Below are positions 1 through 6,221 of a stretch of DNA of 7,113 bases, piece after piece. Position 1 is the stretch's first letter, and each line of letters starts with the position of its first letter. The notes under the pieces are model-generated. The model was not told where the DNA came from. It was given only the letters and a program-made list of their open reading frames with translations, and did no database searches. The stretch lies in assembly GCA_964650975.1 (NCBI GenBank), contig CAZYWA010000425.1, positions 1 to 7,113 of the forward strand, read 5' to 3'. The stretch comes from CAZYWA01 sp964650975 [NCBI: uncultured bacterium]. Its GTDB lineage: Bacteria; JADJOY01. A program made the translations under genes and the position numbers.

Positions 1-86
1 AGATGCCGACGATCGGCGGCCGCAGTAGAACGCTTCATGAATAATCCGGGCTAGGACCGCGAGAAGGAGATGAAGGAGATGTCGAC
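1..86. other. Upstream edge and leader of the proline-rich/ku cluster
   Basis: This short stretch precedes the first complete gene. One frame reads through from position 2 to a TAG at 26-28 and could be the tail of an upstream gene, but eight codons are too few to judge. A small inverted repeat, GCCGA-CGA-TCGGC, lies at 5-17 and could be the end of an upstream terminator, though no T-run follows. I see no convincing sigma-70 -35/-10 pair. The only clear signal is the ribosome-binding site at 73-80 that belongs to the next gene. Confidence 0.3.
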
Positions 87-458
87 ATGAAGAATGGAGC
101 GTGGATCTCCCTCGCGGCGTTTCTGGCGGTCTCGACATGCTTCCTTTGCCTGGCCCTCGTCGCGCCGGCCGCCGCCGCTGCGCCCAGCGATTCGCCGCCG
201 ACGAGCTTGCCGCCCTCGGTGCCGCCACCGGGTCAGCCACCGGCGACGGTGCCGCCGGCCGTTCCACCGGTCGAGCCACCTGTCGTGCCGCCACCGCCCA
301 CGCCGGTGGTTCCGCCGATGACACCGCCCGCGGTGCCGCCGGTTCTTCCACCATCCATTCCTCCCGTGACCCCGCCGTCGGTGCCGCCGGCTCTTCCACC
401 GAGCACCGGCGGAGCAAGCGGAGGAATCGGCACACCGGTGACACCGCCGGCGCGGTGA
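87..458 (+). CDS. Secreted proline-rich repeat protein, 123 aa
   Basis: The function is unknown. Residues 1 to about 31 form a Sec-type signal peptide: a basic start (MKNG), a hydrophobic core and an Ala-rich cleavage region. From about residue 37 to 105 the mature chain is a run of PPxx units (for example VPPAVPPVEPPVVPP), followed by a short Gly-rich tail. Such chains form extended polyproline-II rods, as in cell-envelope spacers. No catalytic domain, lipobox or anchor is visible. The ATG is well supported by AAGGAGAT at 73-80, six bases upstream. The stop lies 12 bases before the ku start, so the two are probably co-transcribed, which is an odd pairing for an exported protein. Consecutive prolines, including one PPPP, should need elongation factor P for smooth translation. 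The low-complexity composition makes homology hard to judge, but the signal peptide and ribosome-binding site argue that it is a real gene. Confidence 0.75.
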   Translation: MKNGAWISLAAFLAVSTCFLCLALVAPAAAAAPSDSPPTSLPPSVPPPGQPPATVPPAVPPVEPPVVPPPPTPVVPPMTPPAVPPVLPPSIPPVTPPSVPPALPPSTGGASGGIGTPVTPPAR

Positions 459-460
459 GC

Positions 461-466
461 GGAGGA
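461..466 (+). promoter_or_regulatory. Ribosome-binding site for ku
   Basis: GGAGGA ends four bases before the GTG at 471. It supports this GTG as the start, and the resulting N-terminus (MAAIWDGTIAFGLVEIPV) matches the beginning of the Ku family. Confidence 0.8.
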
Positions 467-470
467 TTCC

Positions 471-1379
471 GTGGCTGCAATCTGGGATGGGACGATCGCA
501 TTCGGGCTGGTGGAAATTCCGGTCGCGATGCGCTCCGCCGAGGCACACGGAGACGAGATCGCGTTCACTCAGCTCGATCGTCGCGATCTCGCGCCCATCG
601 GGCTGCGTCGCTACAACAAGCGCACCGGCAAGGAAGTCGAGTGGAGCGACATCGTCCACGGCTTCGAATACGAGGACGACCAGTACGTGGTGCTGACCGA
701 CGAGGAGCTGCGCGACGCGCGCCCGGCTCTCACCAAGACCATCGACATCGCCGAGTTCGTCGACGCGAGCGCGATCGAGCCGATCCATTTCGATCGTCCC
801 TACTACCTGGCGCCCACCGGGAAGGGCGGCGGCAAGGCGTACCGGCTGCTGCGCGAGATCCTCGAGCGCACCCACAAGATGGGCATCGCGCGCGTGGTGA
901 TCCGGAACCGCCAGCACCTGGCGGCCGTCGGCACGCGCGGCACGGCGCTGGTGCTCTATCTGCTGCGCTACGCCGACGAGCTCGTCGACGCGAGCGACAT
1001 CGCTCCCGCTTCCAAGGACGCCAAGGTCAGTCCCGCCGAGGTGCGCATGGCGGAGAAGCTGGTCGAGAGCATGAGCGAGAAGTGGGATCCGTCGAAGTGG
1101 AAGGACGACTATCGCGACGAGATCCTGAAGCTGGTGCGCGAGAAGGTCGAGTCGGGAAGCATCCGCACCATCGACGAGCCCAAGAAAGAGGCTGCGTCGG
1201 GCGGGCAGATCATCGACCTGATGTCGCGACTCAAGGAGAGCATGGCGCGCCAGAAAGCGGGCCGCGGTCGCGCTCCCGAGACCCGAGCCGTCGCGCGTGG
1301 CGCCACGGCGAAGCGAACCGCGCGCCGTCGCGTGTCGTCGTCCTCCGCCTCGCACGTGCGCGCGCGCAAGACCGCGTGA
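471..1379 (+). CDS. ku: Non-homologous end joining protein Ku
   Basis: Bacterial Ku forms a homodimeric ring that threads onto broken DNA ends and recruits the ligase LigD for non-homologous end joining in the cytoplasm. The family is recognised from the N-terminal WDGTIAFGLVEIPV (usually W-x-G-x-I-x-F-G-L-V), from EVEWSDIVHGFEYEDDQYVVL at about residues 55-75, and from the core ending in IIDLMSRLKESM. The 302-aa length is normal. The last 40 or so residues form an Arg/Ala/Ser-rich basic tail, as in Ku proteins whose C-terminus contacts DNA. The segment HGDEIAFTQLDRRDLAPIGLRR is somewhat divergent but alignable. The start is a GTG with a strong ribosome-binding site. The stop overlaps the GTG of the next gene (GTGA, 1376-1379). 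No ligD is seen here, so the ligase partner must lie elsewhere. Confidence 0.96.
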   Translation: MAAIWDGTIAFGLVEIPVAMRSAEAHGDEIAFTQLDRRDLAPIGLRRYNKRTGKEVEWSDIVHGFEYEDDQYVVLTDEELRDARPALTKTIDIAEFVDASAIEPIHFDRPYYLAPTGKGGGKAYRLLREILERTHKMGIARVVIRNRQHLAAVGTRGTALVLYLLRYADELVDASDIAPASKDAKVSPAEVRMAEKLVESMSEKWDPSKWKDDYRDEILKLVREKVESGSIRTIDEPKKEAASGGQIIDLMSRLKESMARQKAGRGRAPETRAVARGATAKRTARRRVSSSSASHVRARKTA

Positions 1380-1777
1380 TCACCGGCCCGGTCGCGACGC
1401 TTGCCGCCGCTATTGCCACTCGCGCGGAAGTTCGAGCGGCACGCATATTGCTGATTGGGCCCACGGAAGCGACCGAGACCATGATGACGATTCCGCCCGC
1501 GGGCCGTGAACGTGATGAAACGCTCCTTCTCGAACTGGGAGATGCCGTGAGGCGGGAGTCGGAACCGCCGCCGCGGTACAGCACCGATGACACCGCGTGC
1601 AACACGCTCGTGGCGAGGCTGGGGTCGCGCGGGTTCGATCTCATCCTGCACGCGCACGAGAATCCGGTGGCGGCGGTCTTCTACAAGCAGTTCGGGCCGC
1701 AGATGCGCGCCACCGGTCACGACCGACCGGATGCCGTGAGCGCGGCGGCGCTCCTCGCGTTGAGGGACGGACGGTGA
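1376..1777 (+). CDS. Hypothetical protein, 133 aa, coupled to ku
   Basis: I do not recognise this protein. It starts at a GTG overlapping the ku stop by four bases, typical of translational coupling, and ends at 1777. It has no signal peptide or membrane segment and is probably cytoplasmic. The C-terminal half (FDLILHAHENPVAAVFYKQFG, then a hydrophilic stretch and the Ala-rich helix SAAALLAL) faintly recalls small alpha/beta proteins in which a short beta-sheet is followed by a conserved C-terminal helix, such as phage-type ABA-sandwich proteins. That is a guess. The first 30 or so codons use more A/T-ending codons than ku does, while the rest is typical for the window. The open frame continues far upstream through ku, so the start rests on the overlap and on the change of composition. 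The association with ku could be functional or accidental. Confidence 0.65.
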   Translation: MITGPVATLAAAIATRAEVRAARILLIGPTEATETMMTIPPAGRERDETLLLELGDAVRRESEPPPRYSTDDTACNTLVARLGSRGFDLILHAHENPVAAVFYKQFGPQMRATGHDRPDAVSAAALLALRDGR

Positions 1778-1827
1778 TCCTCGGCCGCCATGGCGAGCGC
1801 CCCGCGCCCACGGAAGTTGCTCGAGCC

Positions 1828-1833
1828 GAGGAG
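1828..1833 (+). promoter_or_regulatory. Ribosome-binding site selecting the ATG at 1843
   Basis: GAGGAG lies nine bases before the ATG at 1843. It favours this start over the in-frame GTG at 1774, which overlaps the previous stop as GTGA but lacks such a site. Confidence 0.55.
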
Positions 1834-1842
1834 TGCACGGCC

Positions 1843-2055
1843 ATGACGACGCAGAAGAAGACGCTCACCGGCTTGGTTCCCATCGTCGCCGATCCCGGGG
1901 AGATGGTCCGCCAGATCGGGCCGGTGTGCGAGAGCGCCCAGCACGCGCGGCAGTGGGCCGAGCGAGCCGTCGAGACCGATCACGACTTGCGTGGCGCGCG
2001 GATCTATCTGGCGAAGGCGACGGTCACGTTCGAGGTGATCGGGATTCCGGTGTGA
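1843..2055 (+). CDS. Hypothetical small protein, 70 aa
   Basis: Not recognised. It is a small soluble protein beginning MTTQKKTLTGLVPIVADP, with a central helix-forming stretch (about residues 25-50, rich in Ala, Glu, Arg and His) and a beta-like end (ATVTFEVIGIPV). There is no signal peptide, membrane segment or Cys/His metal motif. The ATG has a good ribosome-binding site. An alternative in-frame GTG at 1774 would give 93 aa and overlap the preceding stop by four bases, so a longer form cannot be excluded. It is followed without a gap by the 72-aa gene, with a GTGA overlap at 2052-2055. The two may be partners. It has no obvious link to end joining beyond position. Confidence 0.6.
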   Translation: MTTQKKTLTGLVPIVADPGEMVRQIGPVCESAQHARQWAERAVETDHDLRGARIYLAKATVTFEVIGIPV

Positions 2056-2270
2056 CGGTGGCTGTCGAAACCGGTGGGTGGATCGCGTTCGCTTACCTCG
2101 GGCCCTTGGACGACGTGCAGATCCTCGCCGGGCCGGTGTCGACGAAAGACGAAGTCTTGGCACTGGGCGCTCGCGCCTTTCGGGAGGCGGCCGACCTGAG
2201 CGTCCTCGGCGCCAGGTGGTACGTGTCGCAGGGCAGCACCAACACCCGGGATGCCGAGCACATCGGCTGA
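2052..2270 (+). CDS. Hypothetical small protein, 72 aa, overlapping the previous gene
   Basis: Not recognised. It starts at a GTG that overlaps the TGA of the 70-aa gene (GTGA), which implies translational coupling. No independent ribosome-binding site is needed or obvious. The predicted chain has a beta-rich N-terminal half (WIAFAYLGPLDDVQILAGPV), an Ala/Arg-rich helix (about residues 31-47) and a final strand (ARWYVSQG). It has neither a signal peptide nor a membrane helix. It looks like the last gene of the cluster, because the next 200 bases are a control region with its own promoter. Third codon positions are G/C rich like those of its neighbours, which supports coding. Confidence 0.55.
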   Translation: MTVAVETGGWIAFAYLGPLDDVQILAGPVSTKDEVLALGARAFREAADLSVLGARWYVSQGSTNTRDAEHIG

Positions 2271-2290
2271 CCGCCAGCTGCCCGTCGTGT

Positions 2291-2317
2291 AAGCGGGCTA
2301 CACGATCCGTGTAGAAG
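2291..2317. promoter_or_regulatory. Upstream activator site, copy 1 (palindrome in a 27-bp element)
   Basis: The element contains the perfect palindrome CTACACG-ATC-CGTGTAG at 2298-2314, flanked by AAGCGGG on the left and AAG on the right. The whole 27-bp block recurs at 3639-3665 with one substitution. Its centre is about 134 bases upstream of the transcription start predicted from the sigma-54 motif at 2414-2429, a normal distance for an enhancer-binding-protein site. A further half-site, CGTGTA, lies at 2286-2291. The activator identity is unknown. Confidence 0.75.
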
Positions 2318-2413
2318 TTATCGGACGGCGCCCCCGCGGCTCTGCGAGGCTCGTCGCGCACGGATGCGGTGACGAAGGGTTGTCCCGCACGACTGCTCGC
2401 AGCCCCAGGGCAC

Positions 2414-2429
2414 CGGCATACGCATTGCT
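2414..2429 (+). promoter_or_regulatory. Sigma-54 (RpoN) promoter for the histidine kinase
   Basis: CGGCATACGCATTGCT fits the RpoN consensus TGGCAC-N5-TTGCW. GG at 2415-2416 (-24) and GC at 2427-2428 (-12) are separated by exactly ten bases. The predicted start is near 2440, giving a leader of about 44 bases to the ATG at 2484. The same 16-mer with one change occurs at 3725-3740. Deviations from consensus are the first C for T and T for C at the end of GGCAC. Confidence 0.75.
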
Positions 2430-2483
2430 ATCGCATGCCGCTGATTCGCTCGACTGCGCGTGCTGCTGGTCCTCTTCATCCCG

Positions 2484-3581
2484 ATGCTGCACGAATTTCT
2501 CACGACTCACCACGACGAGATCGTCCGCCGCGCGCGCGTGAAGGTCGCGGCCCGATTTGCGCCACGCGCGACACCCGAGGAGCTGGAAACCGGTGTGCCG
2601 CTTTTCCTCTCGCAGCTCGAGGGCGTGCTGCGCTCCGACGAGTCACCGCTCGGAGGCGAGAATCGTGCGATGAACGAGGGCGCCGCCACGCACGGAGGCG
2701 CCCTCTACCGCTCGGGCTTCACGATCGCCCAGGTCGTTCAGGGCTATGGCGACGTCTGCCAGGTCGTCACGGAGCTCGCCAGCGAACGGCAATCGTCGAT
2801 CTCGATCCTCGAGTTTCACGCCTTCAACTGGTGCCTGGATCATGCGACCGCCGAGGCCGTCACGGAGTACCAGCGACAGCGAGAGGCCACCGTCGCGAAG
2901 GACGAGGTTCATCGTCTCGGCACGCTGGTTCACGAGCTCAGGAATTCGCTGAGCAGCGCGAGGCTGGCCTTCGAGCTCCTCAAGGACGGTCAGGTCAGCG
3001 TCACGGGGAGCACGAGTCAATCCCTGGGGCGCAGCCTGGCGCGAATCGGTGAGCTCATCGACCGATCGCTGACCGACGTCCGCCTGTCGTCCGGGATCCG
3101 TACGATCTGCCCGGTGCGGCTCGCCGGCTTCGTCGAAGACGTCGAGATCGACGCGACCATTCAGGCGAAGGCTCGGGGCATGAGGCTTTCGGTCCCACCG
3201 GTCGACCCCGCGCTGGCGATCTTGGCCGACAGTCAGCTGCTCGCCGCGGCGGTCACGAACCTGGTCCAGAACGCGTTCAAGTTCACCCGCGTGGACGGCC
3301 AGATCTCGATCACGACTTCCGCGACGGCCGACTGGGTGCGAATCCACGTCGCGGACGAGTGCGGTGGCCTGCCCGAGGGAAAGGTCGAGGATCTCTTCCG
3401 CCCCTTCGAGCAGCACCGGCCAGACCGGAGCGGCCTGGGGCTCGGGCTGGGAATCGTTCGTCGCGCCGCCGAGGCGCACGGCGGGGCCGTCCGCGTCGAG
3501 AACCGGCCCGGCTTGGGTTGCACCTTCACACTGGAAGTGCCGCGGGCGCCCTTCGATACGAATGCGAGTGAAACAGTCTGA
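2484..3581 (+). CDS. Soluble orphan sensor histidine kinase, 365 aa
   Basis: This protein autophosphorylates on histidine and passes the phosphate to a response regulator not present here. The N-terminal region of about 140 residues (MLHEFLTTHHDEIVRRAR..., then PEELETGVPLFLSQL) resembles the all-helical RsbR-type N-terminal domain seen in many soluble kinases of deltaproteobacteria and acidobacteria, recalled from memory. The kinase core follows: H-box HELRNSL with His150; N-box NLVQNAFKF with Asn263 and the ATP-lid Asp291 in DECGGLPEG; F-box LFRPFEQ; and G2 box GLGLGLGIV from residue 317. All key residues are present. There is no transmembrane helix, PAS domain or receiver domain. An in-frame GTG at 2460 would add eight residues, but family resemblance favours the ATG. 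No strong ribosome-binding site precedes it. A sigma-54 promoter and activator site lie just upstream. Confidence 0.92.
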   Translation: MLHEFLTTHHDEIVRRARVKVAARFAPRATPEELETGVPLFLSQLEGVLRSDESPLGGENRAMNEGAATHGGALYRSGFTIAQVVQGYGDVCQVVTELASERQSSISILEFHAFNWCLDHATAEAVTEYQRQREATVAKDEVHRLGTLVHELRNSLSSARLAFELLKDGQVSVTGSTSQSLGRSLARIGELIDRSLTDVRLSSGIRTICPVRLAGFVEDVEIDATIQAKARGMRLSVPPVDPALAILADSQLLAAAVTNLVQNAFKFTRVDGQISITTSATADWVRIHVADECGGLPEGKVEDLFRPFEQHRPDRSGLGLGLGIVRRAAEAHGGAVRVENRPGLGCTFTLEVPRAPFDTNASETV

Positions 3582-3638
3582 TGGGGCGTTGCGTTGCCGA
3601 ATCGTCCACCGCCAGGCCGTCGCGGCGCGGCCGTGTGC

Positions 3639-3665
3639 AAGCGGGTTACACGATCCGTGTAGAAG
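3639..3665. promoter_or_regulatory. Upstream activator site, copy 2
   Basis: This is the second copy of the 27-bp element at 2291-2317, differing only at 3646 (T for C). The core TACACG-ATC-CGTGTA (3647-3661) remains a perfect palindrome. Its centre is about 97 bases upstream of the predicted sigma-54 start near 3751. Conservation of the whole block in two otherwise unlike intergenic regions is strong evidence for a shared regulator. Confidence 0.75.
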
Positions 3666-3724
3666 CATCCGTTCGCGACCGGCCGAACCGACGATTTTCG
3701 GTTGCTCGTTCAGGTTTCGTGAGT

Positions 3725-3740
3725 CGGCATGCGCATTGCT
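3725..3740 (+). promoter_or_regulatory. Sigma-54 (RpoN) promoter for the propeller operon
   Basis: CGGCATGCGCATTGCT has GG at 3726-3727 and GC at 3738-3739, the obligatory ten-base spacing. It matches TGGCACG-N4-TTGCW except at two positions. Transcription should begin near 3751. It drives the secreted beta-propeller gene and probably the gene that follows it. Confidence 0.8.
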
Positions 3741-3923
3741 CTGGCACATCCGAGGCCGTGTGGCGCGAATTCACCACGGACGAACCCCGATGCGAAAACC
3801 GGGGCGCTTGCGGATTTCGGGCGGTGCAATCAATGGCTATCGTCCGCGCACTCGTGGGGAAGCAGCTCGTATGTCTGACCAGCACCGGCGAGCGTGCGTG
3901 ACGCGCGCCGCACGAGAGGACCG

Positions 3924-6221
3924 ATGAAACGACGCCGCTCACAACGCCGGTTCTTGCCTCGAGGTCGTGGACGCTACGGACGGTATCTGTTGCTGGTCGT
4001 GGCACCCATGGTGAGTGTCGCGGCCGCGAATCGCGCGCGAGCGAGCCAGATCCAGTTCAGCACTCCGCCGGCCATCACCACGACGGCAGACGGTGCGGTC
4101 GACGCCGTGGTGGCCGACATCGATCGCGACGGTCATCCCGACGTGGTCGCGGCGTCGTTCTTCGACAACACCATCGCCTGGTACAAGAACGACGGCAGCG
4201 GCGGCGGCTGGGCCGCGCACACGATCACCACCGCGACCCACGAGCCGCGCTCGGTGATCGCCGCCGACATCGACGGCGACGGCGATCTCGACATCGTCGT
4301 GGCGTCGATCGTGGACAACCGCGTGACCTGGTTCGAGAACGACGGTGCTGGCGGCGGCTGGACCCTGCACACGATCTCGACCACGTCGGGCGGAGCTTTC
4401 TCGGTTTCCGCCGGCGACATCGACGGAGACGGCGATCTCGACCTCGCGGTCGCCTCGTACGACGACGACAGCGTCGCGTGGTTCGAGAACCAGGGCAGCG
4501 GCGGGGCCTGGATTCCGCACCTGATCTCGTCCTCCGGAAACGGCGCCGAGAAGGCGGTGCTCGTCGACCTCGACCGCGACGGCGACCTCGACATCCTCTC
4601 CGCGTCGCGGCTCGACAACACGATCGTATGGTTCGAGAACCAGGGCCACGGCGCCGCCTGGACCGTCCACACGATCTCGACCACGTCGGCGAGCGTCCGC
4701 GATGTGGACGCCGCGGACGTGGACGGCGACGGCGACCTCGACGTGATCTCGGCGTCGTTCGACGACCGCACCATCGCCTGGTACGAGAACGACGGCGCCG
4801 GCACCATCGGCACCGTTCACCTCGTCACGACCAACGCCAAGGGCGCCTGGTCGGTGCACGCGGCGGACCTCGACCAGGACGGCGACCTCGACCTGGTGGT
4901 GGGATCCGCCTACCTCAACAAAGTCGCCTGGTACGAGAACGACGGCAGCGGCGGCGGCTGGACCCTCCGCCCCATTTCCTCGAATCTCACCGATGCGCTG
5001 GTGGTGGGAACCGCCGACCTCGACGGCGACGGCGACCCCGACGTGGTGGCCGCGTCCTACATCGACGACACCGTCACCTGGTACCGGAGCGAGAAGCCCA
5101 ACGACGGCGCCGTGGTCGGTTCCACCTCCACGATCTCGACGGCGGCTCCGGGAGCCGATTCGGTGGTGAGCGCGGACCTCGATCGCGACGGCGACGTCGA
5201 CGCGGTGGCCGCCTCGGCGGACGGCGACGCGATCCTGTGGTTCGAGAACGACGGCACCGGCAGCAACTGGACGCTGCACACGATCGCGACCGGCGCCGAC
5301 GGCGCGAGCGCGGTGGCGGTCGCCGACGTGGATCGCGATGGCGATCTCGACGTCGTCGCGGCGTCGGCGAACGACGGCAAGGTCGCCTGGTACGCCAACG
5401 ACGGGACCGGGAACGGCTGGACCGAGCACGTGGTCGCCACCGCGTTCACGGGAGTGTCCGCGCTGGTCCTCGCCGACATCGACCGCGACGGCGATCCCGA
5501 CGTGGTCGCGGCCTCGCCGACCACCGGCACGATCGCGTGGGCCGCCAACGACGGATCCGGCCAGACATGGTCGCCGCACTTCGTCACCATCCTGGCTCCC
5601 GGCGTGCGGTCGCTCTACGTCGCCGACGTCGACGGAGACGGCGACCCCGACGTGCTCTCGGCCAATGCGGGCAACGACACCGTCGCCTGGTACGAGAACG
5701 GCGGGTTCGGCGACGGCTGGACGGTGCACGTGGTCTCGTCCGCGGTGACTGGTGCGAGCTCGGTGGTGGCCGCCGACATCGATCGCGACGGCGACCTGGA
5801 CGTGATCGCCGCGGCCGCTGGTGACGACACCATCGCGTGGTACGCGAATCATGGATCGGGCGGTGGCTGGGCGATTCACACGATCTCGACCACCGCGCAG
5901 GGAGTCACGTCGATCGCGGTGGCGGACGTCGACTCCGACGGCGCGCCCGACGTGCTCTCGGCGTCGCAGACCAGCGGCACCGTCGCGTGGCACCGGAACG
6001 ACGGGACCGGCTCCACCTGGACGGAGCACACGGTCTCGAGCGACGCGCCCGGCGCGTCCGCGGTCGCGGCGGCCGACGTCAACGGCGACGGGCGCCTCGA
6101 CCTGCTTTCCGCGTCGGCGACCGACGGGAAGATCGCGTGGTACCCGAACGCGACGGCGCTCTTGTTCGCGGACGGCTTTGAGAGCGGCACGACGGCGGCC
6201 TGGTCCCTCACGGTGCCCTGA
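3924..6221 (+). CDS. Secreted FG-GAP/VCBS-type beta-propeller protein with 14 Ca-binding repeats and DGFESG tail, 765 aa
   Basis: This is probably an extracellular or surface-attached adhesin or scaffold. The N-terminus is basic and Arg-rich, followed by a hydrophobic core (residues 21-35) and a likely signal-peptidase site after ARA at residue 40. The body has 14 repeats, each with a DxDxDGDxD calcium loop (first at residue 65, last at residue 718) and a W[YF]xNxGxGxxW motif, typical of FG-GAP/VCBS (integrin-alpha-like) blades. Spacing is exactly 50 residues between repeats 1-7 and 8-14, and 53 between 7 and 8, where EKPNDGAVVGS replaces the usual NDGSGGGW. This suggests two seven-bladed propellers. 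The protein ends in LFADGFESGTTAAWSLTVP. The ATG has GAGAGGA at 3914-3920; a GTG at 3894 would lengthen the basic N-region. No enzyme motif is seen. It is followed after 48 bases by another secreted protein. Confidence 0.93.
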   Translation: MKRRRSQRRFLPRGRGRYGRYLLLVVAPMVSVAAANRARASQIQFSTPPAITTTADGAVDAVVADIDRDGHPDVVAASFFDNTIAWYKNDGSGGGWAAHTITTATHEPRSVIAADIDGDGDLDIVVASIVDNRVTWFENDGAGGGWTLHTISTTSGGAFSVSAGDIDGDGDLDLAVASYDDDSVAWFENQGSGGAWIPHLISSSGNGAEKAVLVDLDRDGDLDILSASRLDNTIVWFENQGHGAAWTVHTISTTSASVRDVDAADVDGDGDLDVISASFDDRTIAWYENDGAGTIGTVHLVTTNAKGAWSVHAADLDQDGDLDLVVGSAYLNKVAWYENDGSGGGWTLRPISSNLTDALVVGTADLDGDGDPDVVAASYIDDTVTWYRSEKPNDGAVVGSTSTISTAAPGADSVVSADLDRDGDVDAVAASADGDAILWFENDGTGSNWTLHTIATGADGASAVAVADVDRDGDLDVVAASANDGKVAWYANDGTGNGWTEHVVATAFTGVSALVLADIDRDGDPDVVAASPTTGTIAWAANDGSGQTWSPHFVTILAPGVRSLYVADVDGDGDPDVLSANAGNDTVAWYENGGFGDGWTVHVVSSAVTGASSVVAADIDRDGDLDVIAAAAGDDTIAWYANHGSGGGWAIHTISTTAQGVTSIAVADVDSDGAPDVLSASQTSGTVAWHRNDGTGSTWTEHTVSSDAPGASAVAAADVNGDGRLDLLSASATDGKIAWYPNATALLFADGFESGTTAAWSLTVP
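4116..5165 (+). repeat. Seven tandem 150-bp coding repeats, first propeller
   Basis: The first base of the calcium-loop Asp codon falls at 4116, 4266, 4416, 4566, 4716, 4866 and 5016, an exact 150-bp period with no insertion or deletion. Individual units differ in many third positions but share long stretches around the loop and the WYENDG motif. Confidence 0.9.

Larger units (their letters stand above)
3582..3923 (+). other. Intergenic control region with long 5' leader of the propeller operon
   Basis: These 342 bases hold no convincing gene. From left to right they contain a GC-rich inverted repeat (GGCCG/CGGCC, 3615-3632), the second copy of the activator palindrome, a six-base hairpin AACCGA/TCGGTT at 3686-3703, the sigma-54 promoter, and about 173 bases of predicted untranslated leader. 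The leader includes a CCCCG/CGGGG hairpin at 3785-3804 with a ten-base loop. An open frame covering most of the region has an unlikely composition and is set aside. Confidence 0.6.

Noticed and set aside
51-1355. A long minus-strand frame opposite the proline-rich gene and ku
   Set aside because: It is antisense to a clear Ku gene, and its product is Arg/His/Gly-rich low complexity typical of shadow frames.
101-1375. Extension of the 133-aa protein upstream through ku in the same frame
   Set aside because: This part is out of frame with Ku and gives an Arg-rich sequence without structure. The GTG at 1376 overlapping the ku stop is the better start.
3615-3632. GGCCG/CGGCC inverted repeat as a terminator for the kinase gene
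   Set aside because: The stem is only five bases and no T-run follows. In DNA this GC-rich such repeats are common.
2643-3749. A minus-strand frame opposite the kinase
   Set aside because: The + strand encodes a complete histidine kinase with all motifs, so this is a shadow.
3581-3901. A 106-codon + strand frame between the kinase and propeller genes
   Set aside because: It runs over the activator palindrome and the sigma-54 promoter, has atypical composition for this genome, and lacks a ribosome-binding site.
3924-3983. Twin-arginine (Tat) export signal on the propeller protein
   Set aside because: RRFLP is present but the order does not match the S-R-R-x-F-L-K consensus. The many other arginines and the hydrophobic core fit an ordinary, long n-region Sec signal at least as well.
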